Notes: generated by a model not told the origin, from the letters alone. 64,000 bases of DNA from Rhodopseudomonas palustris (GCF_013415845.1 NZ_CP058907.1:3720001-3784000), one strand, 5' to 3'. Positions 17,302-26,014 are shown, counted from the stretch's first letter. A program made the numbers and translations.

Positions 17302-17330
17302 TTCATTTCGAAAGCCACGCTTCCTATATA
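17302..17330 (+). promoter_or_regulatory. candidate sigma-70 type promoter of NifU-like gene
   Basis: TTCATT at 17302-17307 and TATATA at 17325-17330 are separated by 17 bases, about 75 bases before the NifU-like start codon. The -35 element is weak. Confidence 0.4.
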
Positions 17331-17406
17331 AGACGGCAAGCCGGAACCGCCAAGGTCGCCGCCTCCGGGCGACCGGCGTGTGGAGCGCCGGCACGGAATT
17401 CGCGGC

Positions 17407-17859
17407 ATGCTCAACGACGTCTACAATAAGCGCATCATCGAACTGGCCGGCAATATTCCGCGGATCGGACGGCTGGAGCATCCCGACGCCAGCGCCACCG
17501 CGCATTCCAAACTGTGCGGCTCGACGGTGACGATCGACCTCAAGATGGACGGCGACACCGTCACCGACTTCGCCCACATCGTCAAAGCCTGCGCGCTCGG
17601 CCAGGCCTCGTCGTCGATCATGGCGAGCCACGTGGTCGGCTCGACCGCCAGCGAACTCAAAGCGTTGCGCGAGACCGTGCGCAAGATGCTGAAAGAGAAC
17701 GGCGCCCCGCCCGACGGCAAATGGGCCGACATCGCGATGCTCGAGCCGGTCCGCGACTACAAGGCCCGCCACGCCTCGACGCTGCTGACCTTCGACGCGG
17801 TGGTCGACGCCATCGGGCAGATCGAAGCGCAAAACGACGGCGCCAAGGCGACAGCGTAA
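17407..17859 (+). CDS. NifU/IscU-like iron-sulfur scaffold protein, atypical
   Basis: A 150-residue NifU_N-type protein. Two of the three scaffold cysteines are present, in HSKLCGSTV (near residue 37) and VKACALGQASSSIM (near residue 61). The third, normally in an R-x-x-C segment, is replaced: the matching stretch reads YKARHASTLL. This pattern is common to a rhizobial subfamily, so it may bind a metal or cluster differently. It stands alone, divergent from folE, without isc or suf genes nearby. Start 17407 is preferred over an upstream in-frame codon because the protein then begins MLNDVYNKRIIELA, as in IscU proteins. Confidence 0.82.
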   Translation: MLNDVYNKRIIELAGNIPRIGRLEHPDASATAHSKLCGSTVTIDLKMDGDTVTDFAHIVKACALGQASSSIMASHVVGSTASELKALRETVRKMLKENGAPPDGKWADIAMLEPVRDYKARHASTLLTFDAVVDAIGQIEAQNDGAKATA

Positions 17860-17874
17860 ACACTCCCCCCCGAG

Positions 17875-17914
17875 TCATTCCGGGGCGCGAGCGCAGCTCG
17901 CGAACCCGGAATCT
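17875..17914. repeat. REP-like palindrome (reverse orientation)
   Basis: GTCATTCCGG...CCGGAAT unit in the opposite orientation to those at 3514 and 17949. It lies just after the NifU-like gene and about 35 bases before the next copy, forming a head-to-head pair. Confidence 0.7.
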
Positions 17915-17948
17915 CGACGTTGTGAAAAACAACGCACAATAATCTCGG

Positions 17949-17989
17949 GATTCCGGGTTCGCTCGCTGTCGCGAGCGCCCCGGAATGAC
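17949..17989. repeat. REP-like palindrome (forward orientation)
   Basis: ATTCCGGG...CCCCGGAATGAC unit with GCTCGC/GCGAGC inner arms. Together with the copy at 17875 it forms a large inverted pair between convergent genes. Confidence 0.7.
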
Positions 17990-18010
17990 GACCGGGTCGT
18001 GTCGGCGGGA

Positions 18011-18901
18011 TCAGTGCCCCGGCTGCGCCGCGGCGGTGCCGCCGGTCGGAAGCGCCTCGGCGGTCTTGGTGGCGGCTGCCGGCTGCTGGGTGAAGCGGTC
18101 CTGCACCGGCTTCGGCTCGGCCGACGCCACGGTCTTGGCCGGTGCGCTGCCGAGGCCGGGCAGCAGATCGGCGATCGCCTGGGTGGTGATCAGATTGGTG
18201 TCGCGCAGCTCGGTTCGCGACAGCTCGTGCAGGTCTTCCCACGGCGGCACGCTGAGGGCGAGCGACAACAGATCGCCGGTGCCGCCCATCTCGAAGGTGA
18301 ACTTCGCCAGCCGGCCGATGTCGCGCTCGACGATCGACATGTCCTGCGCGCTGTAGCTGGCGGCGCGGGCATCCTCGGCGCGGTCGCCCATCCAGATCTG
18401 GTGAACCCGCACGTGAGCCCCTTCCGGCACATAGCGGGAATTGCCGGCGAGCAGCAGGAACACGCACATCGATTCGCAGTAGGCACCGGGCTCGATCCGG
18501 GCGCGGCTGCCGAGCGGCGACGCCGACGGCACGCTGGTGCCGACCGTGGTGGCCAGCCCGAGCTTGCGCCAGCGACGGCCGAGCGTGATCGCGTCGTTGA
18601 CCGAGCCACCGCTGGAATCCAGCACCACGGTGGCGCCGCCGAGCTTGCGATCGCGGGCGAAGTCCTCGAAATCCTTTGGCGTGTCGGTGGTGACGATGCC
18701 GACGGCGCTGATCCAACCACCGCAATCCGGATCACAGGCGACCCAGCCAAACTTCATCGGCTGCCGCCGCGCCTCGAGACTGCCGGCGCCGGCCGTGACA
18801 GGAATACTGCTGTCGGCCGCGAACCCGAGTAGAACGATGCCGAGCGCTGCCACCCGCCCCAGCGCCCCACCGTTCAGACAAGAGAGAACCGCGCGTCCCA
18901 A
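18011..18901 (-). CDS. periplasmic ClpP/crotonase-like protein
   Basis: The 296-residue protein has a signal-anchor-like N-terminus (hydrophobic residues 15-37). The core resembles the predicted periplasmic ClpP-like family: ATVVLDSSGGSVNDAITLGRRWRKLG, followed by EPGAYCESMCVFLLLAGNSRYVPEGAHVRVHQIW, where the serine between the cysteines occupies the nucleophile position of the ClpP fold and VHQ holds the histidine. The C-terminal 60 residues are Ala/Pro/Thr-rich and probably disordered. It might be a protease or a non-catalytic relative. It has no operon partner. Confidence 0.7.
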   Translation of the reverse strand: MGRAVLSCLNGGALGRVAALGIVLLGFAADSSIPVTAGAGSLEARRQPMKFGWVACDPDCGGWISAVGIVTTDTPKDFEDFARDRKLGGATVVLDSSGGSVNDAITLGRRWRKLGLATTVGTSVPSASPLGSRARIEPGAYCESMCVFLLLAGNSRYVPEGAHVRVHQIWMGDRAEDARAASYSAQDMSIVERDIGRLAKFTFEMGGTGDLLSLALSVPPWEDLHELSRTELRDTNLITTQAIADLLPGLGSAPAKTVASAEPKPVQDRFTQQPAAATKTAEALPTGGTAAAQPGH

Positions 18902-19141
18902 CCTGGCTTCCTTCGCTCCGGCAGCAACTGCGTCACAAGTTCCAAGGCGAATCTGTCACGTCTCTGTTACTTAACCGTTGTGAAAAAGCTAACTTTGATC
19001 AACCGCAAACACCACCCCGTTTTGCTGCGACGCGCTCAACAGCGCGCGAGTTTCGGGTGAAGTGTTGCGCAAATGTCGGCGCGTCGCGGTTCCCAGCAAC
19101 GGAACCGTGCAAACCACCGCTCACCGAAACGGCATCTGCTC

Positions 19142-19531
19142 ATGCAACTACCAAGTCGCGGAACTGATTGGATCGCACCGGTGCTGCGGCTGCCGCGCAA
19201 CGCCGGCCGCGGACTGATCTGGCTGTATCGCCACACGCTGTCACCGCTGGTCGGCTACAACTGCCGGCACTATCCGACCTGTTCGATGTACGGGGACGAA
19301 GCGATCAGCAGGTACGGACTATGGGCGGGCGGCTGGATGACGCTGGCGCGGCTGTTGCGCTGCCAGCCATGGGGCACGTCCGGCATCGACCTGGTTCCGC
19401 AAACTGTCCCGAGCCGCGCGCGCTGGTATCTGCCCTGGCGCTACGCCCGCTGGCGCGGCGTCAATGCGCCGCCGCCCGATGTCGCCGAGCCGTGCGGCTG
19501 CGGCTCACATTCACAGCTTACGCCGCACTGA
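19142..19531 (+). CDS. yidD: membrane protein insertion efficiency factor YidD
   Basis: YidD is a small membrane-associated protein that helps YidC-dependent insertion. The 129 residues contain the conserved block LIWLYRHTLSPLVGYNCRH, PTCSMYGDEAISRYG and LLRCQPWG...GIDLVP, including the three invariant cysteines. ATG 19142 was used; the frame extends to 19073 but the added part is basic and unlike the family. In most bacteria yidD sits between rnpA and yidC; here it is isolated. It ends 14 bases inside the convergent DUF3750 gene. Confidence 0.9.
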   Translation: MQLPSRGTDWIAPVLRLPRNAGRGLIWLYRHTLSPLVGYNCRHYPTCSMYGDEAISRYGLWAGGWMTLARLLRCQPWGTSGIDLVPQTVPSRARWYLPWRYARWRGVNAPPPDVAEPCGCGSHSQLTPH

Positions 19532-20291
19532 CGCCGATGCGGCCGAGGCCCGGGAGCTTGATCGCCGGCCGGCGCAGGTCGACGCCGATGACTGCGCCGA
19601 GCACGTTGAGTTCGAGGCCTTCGATCCAGCCGAGCGTCAGGCCGAGATAACCGCCGAGCGTGGCGCGCACGCCGGTGCCCGACGGCGTCCAGGCAATCCA
19701 ATCATTGTCCCACGGATAGTCCTTGCCGATCGCGGTCGGCGGCAGCGTGGTGCGCAGTTCCGGCACCGCCGCCAGCACGGCCGCCACGAAAGTGTTGGAG
19801 TTCGGCCCCGGCCAGGCGCGATAGTCGCCGTAAGCGGCGAGCCTGTAGCCTTTCACCGCGGCCTCGATCTTCGGGATCATCACCGCCGCCGCTTCACCGT
19901 CGGCCGCCGCGATCAGTTGCGGTTCGTCGCCGAACCAGCGACCGTCGGCGACGAAGCCGTTGACGCGGATCGGCGCACCCCAGGCGGTGTAGTCGTAACG
20001 GGTGTAGCGCGAGGCGTTCGCCGGCTTGACCACGATCCAGCTGTGCACGGCGAAGATGCCGCGCCAGCGCACCGTGCGCGCGGCGAACACCCGCACCAAC
20101 GCATCCGGATGCTGCGCGGCCGGCGGCAACAGCCCGGCGCTGGAACGGTCGGCGCTCTGCCAATCGACACTGCGATCGCCCAGCCAATATTTTCCGGCCG
20201 ACACGGCGATCGGCACGATCAGCAACAACAACAGGATCAGCACGAAACGTCTCACGTGGGGATGGTCGATGCGGAGGAGGATGCTGGGCAT
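19518..20291 (-). CDS. DUF3750 family protein
   Basis: A 257-residue protein with one N-terminal transmembrane helix (FVLILLLLLIVPIAVSAG) and a soluble domain containing VRWRGIFAVHSWIVVKPANA and GPNSNTFVAAVLAAVPEL, features of DUF3750. The HSWI histidine and the PNSNTF Asn/Thr block give the domain a papain/NlpC-like look, but catalysis is not shown. ATG 20291 has GGGAGG eight bases upstream. It is convergent with yidD and overlaps it by 14 bases, and is 82 bases downstream of the ArsB-like transporter gene. Confidence 0.8.
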   Translation of the reverse strand: MPSILLRIDHPHVRRFVLILLLLLIVPIAVSAGKYWLGDRSVDWQSADRSSAGLLPPAAQHPDALVRVFAARTVRWRGIFAVHSWIVVKPANASRYTRYDYTAWGAPIRVNGFVADGRWFGDEPQLIAAADGEAAAVMIPKIEAAVKGYRLAAYGDYRAWPGPNSNTFVAAVLAAVPELRTTLPPTAIGKDYPWDNDWIAWTPSGTGVRATLGGYLGLTLGWIEGLELNVLGAVIGVDLRRPAIKLPGLGRIGVSAA

Positions 20292-20373
20292 ATAGACCGC
20301 CTCCCTGCCCTCGCCAGAACCGATCACGCGCTCGTGCAGGAACGGCACGTTGTTAGCAAGCGTCGCGCGACGA

Positions 20374-21639
20374 TCACCACACGGCTGCTGCGAGCGCCGC
20401 GATCAGTGCCGGCGGCGTCACTACGAGACCGAGCTTGAGGAACCGCCAGGCCGTGACTTCGATCTGGTTCCGGCGCAGCACCACCAGCCACAGGATGGTG
20501 GCGAGCGAACCGGTGACCGAGAAATTCGGCCCCAGATCGACGCCGATCAGCAGCGCAGCGATGGTCTCGCGCGGCAGGTGATTGTCGGCGGCGACCGAGC
20601 CCGCGACGAGGCCGACCGGCAGGTTGTTGCCGATGTTGCAGGCGATCGCGGTGACGATGCCGGCCGCCCACGAGCCGAGCCGCGGCGCATCGGCCACCGC
20701 CTCGCGCAGCAGGCCGCCGAGCGCGCCGATCACGCCGGTACGGCTCAGCGCTTCGACCATCACGAACAGGCCCGCAACCAGCGGCACCACGCTCCACGAC
20801 ACGCCCTTCAGCACAGGAACCGGCGACTGCCGGGCGATCGCCAGCACCACCGCGGTGGTGACGAGGCCGCACACGAAGGTCGGCAGGCCGAGCGCGACAT
20901 TGAGCGCCGAAGCCGTCAGCAGCACGATTGCGATCGCGGCGATGCCAACCGCGGCGAGTTTGCCGCCGCGCGACAGATGCGGCGTCTCGACGCGTGTCTC
21001 GATCGTCTGCCCGGCGAGCGAACGGCGCAGCGCCAGACGCAGCACCAGATAGGTCGCAACGATCGCCGCCAGCGACGGCAGGGTGAATTGCTGCAGCCAG
21101 CCGCCGAGATGCGGCATGTGCTCGCCGAACACCACGAGATTGGCCGGGTTGGAAATCGGCAGCACGAAGCTCGCCGCATTGGCGATGAATGCGCAGACGA
21201 ACAAATACGGCAGCGGTGCAGCGCCCGCCGCGCGCGTCGCCGCATAGACCGCCGGCGTCAGCACGATGGCGGTGGCGTCGTTCGACAGCAGCACGGTGAC
21301 CAGCACGCCGACCGCATACACCAGCAGGAACAAGCGCTGCGGCGAACCGCGCGCGTGCTCGACGGCATAAGCCGCAAGATAATCGAACAGCCCTTCGCGC
21401 TGTGCCAGCTCGGCGATCAGCATCATGCCGATCAGGAACAGATACACATCGACGCCGTTGCGCACGCCCGCGAGTGCGTCCTGCCACGACAGCAGACCGA
21501 GCGCCACCAACGCCACCGCGCCCGCTACCGCCCACACCGCTTCCGGCCAACGCATCGGACGAATGATCACCCCGGCGGTAGCGAGCGCGACGATACTCCA
21601 GGTCAGAACAGGATCGTGGGACAGCATGGAACTTGGCAT
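20374..21639 (-). CDS. ArsB/NhaD-type ion transporter
   Basis: The 421-residue inner membrane protein has ten to twelve hydrophobic helices and the ArsB-superfamily landmarks: RNGVDVYLFLIGMMLIAELAQREG, LLSNDATAIVLTPAVYAA and ANAASFVLPISNPANLVVFG in the first half, and IACNIGNNLPVGLVAGS and GVDLGPNFSVTGSLATILW in the second half. These duplicated N-rich loops form the transport site. Arsenite/antimonite efflux is the usual role, but no arsR, arsC or arsA is nearby, so another anion or Na+/H+ exchange remains possible. Confidence 0.82.
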   Translation of the reverse strand: MPSSMLSHDPVLTWSIVALATAGVIIRPMRWPEAVWAVAGAVALVALGLLSWQDALAGVRNGVDVYLFLIGMMLIAELAQREGLFDYLAAYAVEHARGSPQRLFLLVYAVGVLVTVLLSNDATAIVLTPAVYAATRAAGAAPLPYLFVCAFIANAASFVLPISNPANLVVFGEHMPHLGGWLQQFTLPSLAAIVATYLVLRLALRRSLAGQTIETRVETPHLSRGGKLAAVGIAAIAIVLLTASALNVALGLPTFVCGLVTTAVVLAIARQSPVPVLKGVSWSVVPLVAGLFVMVEALSRTGVIGALGGLLREAVADAPRLGSWAAGIVTAIACNIGNNLPVGLVAGSVAADNHLPRETIAALLIGVDLGPNFSVTGSLATILWLVVLRRNQIEVTAWRFLKLGLVVTPPALIAALAAAVW

Positions 21640-21754
21640 AGCGACGTGAGGGGGCAGGTCTGTGTAAACGGAACTAACCGATAGGCGAAGATCCGCGTAT
21701 TGTCTCTATCGGTACAGTTGCAGCCGCTGCACGCGGCGCGCGACAATATAGTCC

Positions 21755-21781
21755 TTGTACGAACCAGGCATATGCTATACA
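21755..21781 (+). promoter_or_regulatory. candidate promoter of cold shock gene
   Basis: TTGTAC at 21755-21760 and TATACA at 21776-21781 are 15 bases apart. A start near 21788 would give a leader of about 118 bases before the cold shock protein, as is typical for cspA-type mRNAs whose leader folds with temperature. Confidence 0.4.
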
Positions 21782-21905
21782 GTCGGGACATTCGATTAGC
21801 CGCTGTGCCTTTCTGAATGCGCCCGCGGGCTCCTTCCCAAAGTCATCGATTAGTTGAAACGCAGCATGCCATGTTGGCGTGGGCGATATGCTTTGGAGAA
21901 CGGAA

Positions 21906-22115
21906 ATGACGACAGGAACCGTGAAGTGGTTCAACGGCCAAAAGGGTTTTGGCTTCATCGCACCGAGCGACGGCGGCAACGACGTGTTTGTGCACATCAG
22001 CGCGGTTGAACGCGCCGGCCTGACCGGCCTCGCCGAAGGCCAAAAGGTCTCGTTCGAGGTCAAGACCGACAAGATGCGCGGCAAGAGCAGCGCCGAAAAT
22101 CTCGCGCTGGCTTGA
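21906..22115 (+). CDS. cspA: cold shock protein, CspA family
   Basis: The 69-residue single-domain protein has the OB-fold RNA-binding motifs [15 protein letters not shown] and [10 protein letters not shown]. It binds single-stranded RNA and DNA and acts as an RNA chaperone. ATG 21906 follows GGAGAACGG; an in-frame start at 21879 would add nine residues not found in the family. The long leader suggests post-transcriptional control. Which Csp paralogue this is cannot be told from the sequence alone. Confidence 0.93.
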   Translation: MTTGTVKWFNGQKGFGFIAPSDGGNDVFVHISAVERAGLTGLAEGQKVSFEVKTDKMRGKSSAENLALA

Positions 22116-22215
22116 TCCAGCGTCTCCGTTTCACGGATGTACTGAAACGGCAGATGGGCCCGTTCGATCTTAGCGATCGAGCGGGTTTTGCCGCGCGTCC
22201 AGAAACGAGGCGGAT

Positions 22216-22464
22216 ATGAGCGATAAGAAGACAACGACACCCTCCCCAACCAGTATCGAACGGGCGCGCCGCAAGCTGGTCGAACAGCAGGAAGGCGCGC
22301 AGCGGATGGTCGAGGTCGAACGCGAAGGCGTCGCGCTCCGCAAGAACATGGAGCGGCTGCGCGCATTGCGGCTTGCCCGCGAGGCCGAAGAGGCCGCGGC
22401 GGCTTTGGCCGCACCACCGGCAGCGCCGAAGAAGCGGACCCGCAAGACGACGTCCTTAACCTGA
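22216..22464 (+). CDS. small coiled-coil protein
   Basis: An 82-residue, strongly charged helical protein (residues 14-65 run as heptads with ERARRKLVEQQ, MERLRALRLAREAEE), ending in an Ala/Pro and then Lys/Arg-rich tail. It is probably cytoplasmic and possibly nucleic-acid binding. No family is recognised. It follows cspA by 100 bases in the same direction and precedes another small gene by 43 bases. Confidence 0.6.
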   Translation: MSDKKTTTPSPTSIERARRKLVEQQEGAQRMVEVEREGVALRKNMERLRALRLAREAEEAAAALAAPPAAPKKRTRKTTSLT

Positions 22465-22507
22465 AGCGTGCGGAGCGCTGCCTGCGCGGTCCCGGCTGGA
22501 GACGACG

Positions 22508-22705
22508 ATGGCGACCGCCGACGATTTCAAACTGATCCGCGACATTCACAGCACCGGCGGGCGCCGCCAGGTTTTCGGCTCGCGCGAGCAGAAGCCATTC
22601 GAAGACCTCGTCGACCTCGGCTGGCTGAAACGCTCGTCGGTCGATTCCCGGGCCACGCACTATCAGATCACCGAGCGCGGCACCTCCGCTGCGCTCAGAA
22701 GCTGA
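22508..22705 (+). CDS. small winged-helix-like protein
   Basis: The 65-residue product (MATADDFKLIRDIHSTG...) ends with DLGWLKRSSVDSRATHYQITERGTSAA, which looks like the wing of a winged helix: a small HTH with a Y-x-I-T-x-x-G turn. It may be a DNA-binding protein or only share the fold. GGAGACGACG precedes the ATG. Its last 11 bases overlap the convergent lipoprotein gene. Confidence 0.6.
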   Translation: MATADDFKLIRDIHSTGGRRQVFGSREQKPFEDLVDLGWLKRSSVDSRATHYQITERGTSAALRS

Positions 22706-23117
22706 CGCAGCTCGGCCGCACCGACACCATCACCGCCTGTTGCTTGAAGCGCAGTTTGTAGGCTTCGGCGATATCGGTCAGCGCCGCGCGCTTGGCCGGA
22801 TCCTCGGCGAACACCAGCGTCACCAGCTTGGCCTTTTCGCGGACGACGTGGCCGCGTTGGCTGTCACGCCACTGCCCGACGCTGTCCACCACCGTCAGCC
22901 CATCCGGAAACCGCGGGGTAATTTCTTCGGCGGTGAACCGCTTGAACTCCGCATCGCTGACGCCCAGCCAGTCGCCGATATTGCGGCCGAACGCCAGCTC
23001 CGCATTCAGCATCGGCTGCGACGGCGGCAAACACATCGTCGCCGGCAGGCTGGCGCAGCCGACGAGCGTCGCCGCGGCCCCGCAGGCGATCAACAGCCGC
23101 ATCATTGCTTTCCACAT
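22695..23117 (-). CDS. DUF3574 lipoprotein
   Basis: The 140-residue protein has a signal peptide with lipobox LVGC (Cys21) and the DUF3574 pattern: AELAFGRNIGD, VSDAEFKRFTAEEITPRFPDGLTV, and GQWRDSQRGHVVREKAKLVTLVF. These are small periplasmic lipoproteins of unknown function. It lies 4 bases downstream of the TetR gene stop on the same strand, so the two are probably cotranscribed. Confidence 0.82.
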   Translation of the reverse strand: MWKAMMRLLIACGAAATLVGCASLPATMCLPPSQPMLNAELAFGRNIGDWLGVSDAEFKRFTAEEITPRFPDGLTVVDSVGQWRDSQRGHVVREKAKLVTLVFAEDPAKRAALTDIAEAYKLRFKQQAVMVSVRPSCVSF

Positions 23118-23121
23118 CGCC

Positions 23122-23754
23122 TCAACCCCGTCGCAGCGTCTTCAGATAAGCGCATAGCATGTCGGCAACCGCGTCCGCATAGGCCGCGATCTCGGCGGCC
23201 GCGCGCGGACGACTGGAGAAATCCTTGCCGAGCGCCGCAATCGTGCGGCTGATCAGCTCCGCCGCCCGCACGCGCGCCGCCTCGGAACTCTGCGGCGCCG
23301 CCTCGCGCAGAAACGCCGCCATGGTGCCGTCGATCGCCTTGCGCGCGGCGCGAGCCTCCGGCGCGTCTCGATACAGCGGCGCGGCGTCATCGAGCGCGCC
23401 ACGGACTTCGGCCTCGTCGCACTCGGATTGGATAAAGGCATGTACCAAGCGGCGCAGCCGCTGCGGTGGCGGATCGCGGCGATCCTCGAGAATGTCGCGC
23501 AGCATCTCGAAAGTCTGCCGCCACTCGTCGCTCTGCAGCCGGAACAGGATCGCGGCCTTGTTGGGGAAGTACTGATACAGCGAGCCGACACTGACGCCGG
23601 CCTTGTCGGCGACCCGCGCCGTGGTGAAGCGCTGTGCGCCCTCCTTCGCCAAAACCTGAACAGCCGCCTCCAGAATGGCCGCGACCAGCTCGGTGGAGCG
23701 CGCCTGTTGCGGCTGTTTTCGCGAGGAAATTGAGCCACTTCGGCGGTCGGTCAT
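23122..23754 (-). CDS. TetR-family repressor
   Basis: The 210-residue regulator has a TetR_N helix-turn-helix, TTARVADKAGVSVGSLYQYFPNKAAIL, after the basic head (SRKQPQQARSTELVAAILEAA), and an all-helical ligand domain with several cysteine and arginine residues. ATG 23754 follows GAGGCG; the frame remains open for another 217 codons upstream but that is antisense to the O-methyltransferase. It is divergent from the O-methyltransferase, with a strong palindrome between them, so autoregulation plus control of the methyltransferase is likely. Confidence 0.9.
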   Translation of the reverse strand: MTDRRSGSISSRKQPQQARSTELVAAILEAAVQVLAKEGAQRFTTARVADKAGVSVGSLYQYFPNKAAILFRLQSDEWRQTFEMLRDILEDRRDPPPQRLRRLVHAFIQSECDEAEVRGALDDAAPLYRDAPEARAARKAIDGTMAAFLREAAPQSSEAARVRAAELISRTIAALGKDFSSRPRAAAEIAAYADAVADMLCAYLKTLRRG

Positions 23755-23780
23755 GGTCGCCTCGGGAAATGCGATTAGCG

Positions 23781-23802
23781 AATGCGAGTATTTATTCGTA
23801 TT
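23781..23802. promoter_or_regulatory. probable TetR operator
   Basis: An inverted repeat with arms AATGCGAGTA and TATTCGTATT (8 of 10 pairs) and a two-base centre. It lies 27 bases from the TetR start and 49 bases from the O-methyltransferase start, where bound repressor would block both promoters. Confidence 0.6.
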
Positions 23803-23850
23803 TCTGAGGACGCGCAACACTGCGCTGATCACTCCCTTTTGGAGTTCGCA

Positions 23851-24501
23851 ATGACCACCCTGACCACCTCTCCGCTGGCCCCGCTGCTGACGCGGCTGTT
23901 CGCTGAAGCCGACGCCGCGCAGCCGCAGCTCGACCAGCTCGGACCCGACACGGTGCGGCTGATGCGCAGCAAGACCGACTACGCGACGCTGTACGGTCGG
24001 CTGAAAGACTACGCCCTCGCCGTGTCGCCCGAGACCGGCGCGCTGCTCTACATGCTGGCGAGAGGCTGCCGCGCCCGGACCATCATCGAGTTCGGCACCT
24101 CGTTCGGGATTTCGATGCTGCATCTGGCCGCAGCGCTGCGCGACAATGGCGGTGGCCGGCTGATCACCACCGAGTTCGAGCACGCCAAGCTGGTCCGCGC
24201 CGAGGCCAATCTCGAAGCCGGCGACCTTGTCGATCTGGTCGAATTCCGCGAAGGCGATGCGCTGCAGACGCTCAGCAAAGACCTGCCCGATCGCATCGAC
24301 CTCGTGCTGCTCGACGGCGCCAAGGCGCTGTATGCCGACGTTCTCGACCGGCTCGAAAGTCGGCTTTCGCCCGGCGCGCTGATCGTCGCCGACAACGCTG
24401 ATCACTGCCCGGACTATCTCGCTCGGATGCGCGATCCGGCGCAGGGCTATCTGTCGGTGCCGTTCGCCGGCGATGTCGAGCTGTCGATGCGGCTCGGCTG
24501 A
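23851..24501 (+). CDS. O-methyltransferase, SAM-dependent
   Basis: The 216-residue enzyme belongs to the Methyltransf_3/24 type (catechol- or caffeoyl-CoA-like). It has the SAM motif TIIEFGTSFGISMLHLAAAL, ITTEFEHAKLVRAEANLEAG with the acidic ribose contact, DLVLLDGAKALYADVLDRL (the DxxK-like metal region) and ALIVADNADHCPDYLARMR. It probably methylates a hydroxyl on a small phenolic or related compound. A TetR repressor is divergent, so induction by such a compound is plausible. ATG 23851 follows TTGGAG. Confidence 0.85.
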   Translation: MTTLTTSPLAPLLTRLFAEADAAQPQLDQLGPDTVRLMRSKTDYATLYGRLKDYALAVSPETGALLYMLARGCRARTIIEFGTSFGISMLHLAAALRDNGGGRLITTEFEHAKLVRAEANLEAGDLVDLVEFREGDALQTLSKDLPDRIDLVLLDGAKALYADVLDRLESRLSPGALIVADNADHCPDYLARMRDPAQGYLSVPFAGDVELSMRLG

Positions 24502-24645
24502 TTATTTCGCCGGGGCGCGCGCTCCGTGGTCTGCCGCCGGCATCGCCGGCCGTAAGCGTTCAACGTCAATCAACGCACGTCCCGATCCATCGCGATCGGC
24601 GTGCGCTGATGACGCCGCCGATCGCGGATCAGCCTGGAGAGTCCC

Positions 24646-24927
24646 ATGGCCGTCCGTTCGATCGACGCCCCGCCCGCCTCTGCGCTGCCGCTGCACCGGA
24701 AGCTGGCGCTGCACACCTGCCTCGTCTTCACTGCGATCGCTGTGCTGATCCCGCCGCACGCCTCGCCTACCCACGCGCCGGTGCTGATCGGCGCGCGCCT
24801 GCTGCTGGGCGTGATCAGCTATGTGAGACGACGGAGCGCGGCGCGCTGCGGCTGCGGCGCGTTCAAGCGTTGCGGTCGCGGGTCGCGACCACCACCATGC
24901 ACAGCGCAAGGGTCAGCACAGCAGTAG
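24646..24927 (+). CDS. possible small membrane protein
   Basis: The 93-residue reading has GGAGAG before its ATG and two hydrophobic stretches (LHTCLVFTAIAVLIPP and PVLIGARLLLGVISYV), then a basic, cysteine-containing tail. The last 65 bases overlap the 3-prime end of the convergent MFS gene. Composition of the first 60 residues looks real; the tail does not. It may be a short gene with a misplaced end or a non-coding frame. Confidence 0.35.
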   Translation: MAVRSIDAPPASALPLHRKLALHTCLVFTAIAVLIPPHASPTHAPVLIGARLLLGVISYVRRRSAARCGCGAFKRCGRGSRPPPCTAQGSAQQ

Positions 24928-26014
24928 AGACGTAGCCGTTGACGTGCAGCAACCCGGCGGCGAACAGCGTGCCACCGAGCGCCGAGCCGATCGCCTGGCC
25001 GACATACAGCACCGAGGTATTGAGCGACACCGTTGCGCCGGCGAGCATCGGATCGGCCGTGACCAGCCGGACCTGCTGCATCGAGTTCGACGCCGCAAAG
25101 CCGAGCCCCCACACCGCCACCGCCGCCGCCATCACTGCGAAGTGCCCGGCCGCGAAGGTCCACCCGGCTATGCCGGCCAGCATCAGCGCGGTGAACAGCG
25201 CCGAGGTGCGGTACGCACCCCAGCCGTCGACGATGCGGCTGGCGATCACGTTGCCGACGAAGCCGCAGACACCGTAGATCGCGAACACCAAAGCGATCTC
25301 GCGCGGCCCGGCGCCGGTCAGCCCGGTGAGCAGCGGCCCGAAGAAGGTGAACACCACGAACTGCCCGGAGGTCTGCAGCGACGACACCCCGAGCAGCGTC
25401 AGGATGCGCCGGTTGCGCCCCACGGCGGCCCAGGTGCGCAGGCTCACCGGCGCCGCTGTCAAGCCGCCCGGCAGCCGTAGCCACAGCAGGATGAAGCTGA
25501 TCAGGCCGATGCAGCCCACCGTCAGATAGGCACCGCGCCAGCCGGCATGATCGGCCGCGAAAGTCACCAGCGGCACGCCGAGCGCCACCGCAAGCGACCA
25601 GCCGAGGAACACATAGGCCATCGTGCCGCCGCGCTTCTCGGCCGGCACGATCAGCGCCACCGCGCCGGCGGCCTGCGGCGTGTACAGCGCGCCGACCGAC
25701 AGCATCGCCAGCCGCAGCACCAGCAGCACCGCATAGTTCGGCGCAAAGGCGGAGGCGAGATTGCCGAGCGCCAGCACCGCGAGCGTCGTCGTCAGCAGCA
25801 GCCGGCGATCGATCCGGCTGGTCAGCCACGCGGTGAGCGGCGATCCGATGCACAGCACGATCGCCCCGAAGGTGATCAGGAGCCCGGCGTCGCGGATCGT
25901 CACCCCGAGCCCGGCCGCCAGATCCGGCAACATGCCGGCCGGTGCCAGAACCGAGGTTCCGGTGACGAAATTGCCGAGCATCAGCGCGGTGGGGGCGAAC
26001 GAGCGGGACACCAC
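24863..26014 (-). CDS. MFS transporter, drug/sugar efflux type
   Basis: The 383-residue inner membrane protein has twelve hydrophobic segments and MFS loop motifs: [22 protein letters not shown] between helices 2 and 3, and [16 protein letters not shown] at helix 6. It resembles the arabinose-efflux/AraJ type DHA exporters. The start is GTG 26014, without a good ribosome site; ATG at residue 12 (MLGNFVTG) is a possible alternative and is closer to the usual family start. The substrate is unknown; no regulator is adjacent. Confidence 0.85.
   Translation of the reverse strand: MVSRSFAPTALMLGNFVTGTSVLAPAGMLPDLAAGLGVTIRDAGLLITFGAIVLCIGSPLTAWLTSRIDRRLLLTTTLAVLALGNLASAFAPNYAVLLVLRLAMLSVGALYTPQAAGAVALIVPAEKRGGTMAYVFLGWSLAVALGVPLVTFAADHAGWRGAYLTVGCIGLISFILLWLRLPGGLTAAPVSLRTWAAVGRNRRILTLLGVSSLQTSGQFVVFTFFGPLLTGLTGAGPREIALVFAIYGVCGFVGNVIASRIVDGWGAYRTSALFTALMLAGIAGWTFAAGHFAVMAAAVAVWGLGFAASNSMQQVRLVTADPMLAGATVSLNTSVLYVGQAIGSALGGTLFAAGLLHVNGYVSTAVLTLALCMVVVATRDRNA

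Noticed and set aside
23755..24405. Long N-terminal extension of the TetR gene
   Set aside because: Antisense to the O-methyltransferase; ATG 23754 has a good ribosome site and begins the usual TetR head.
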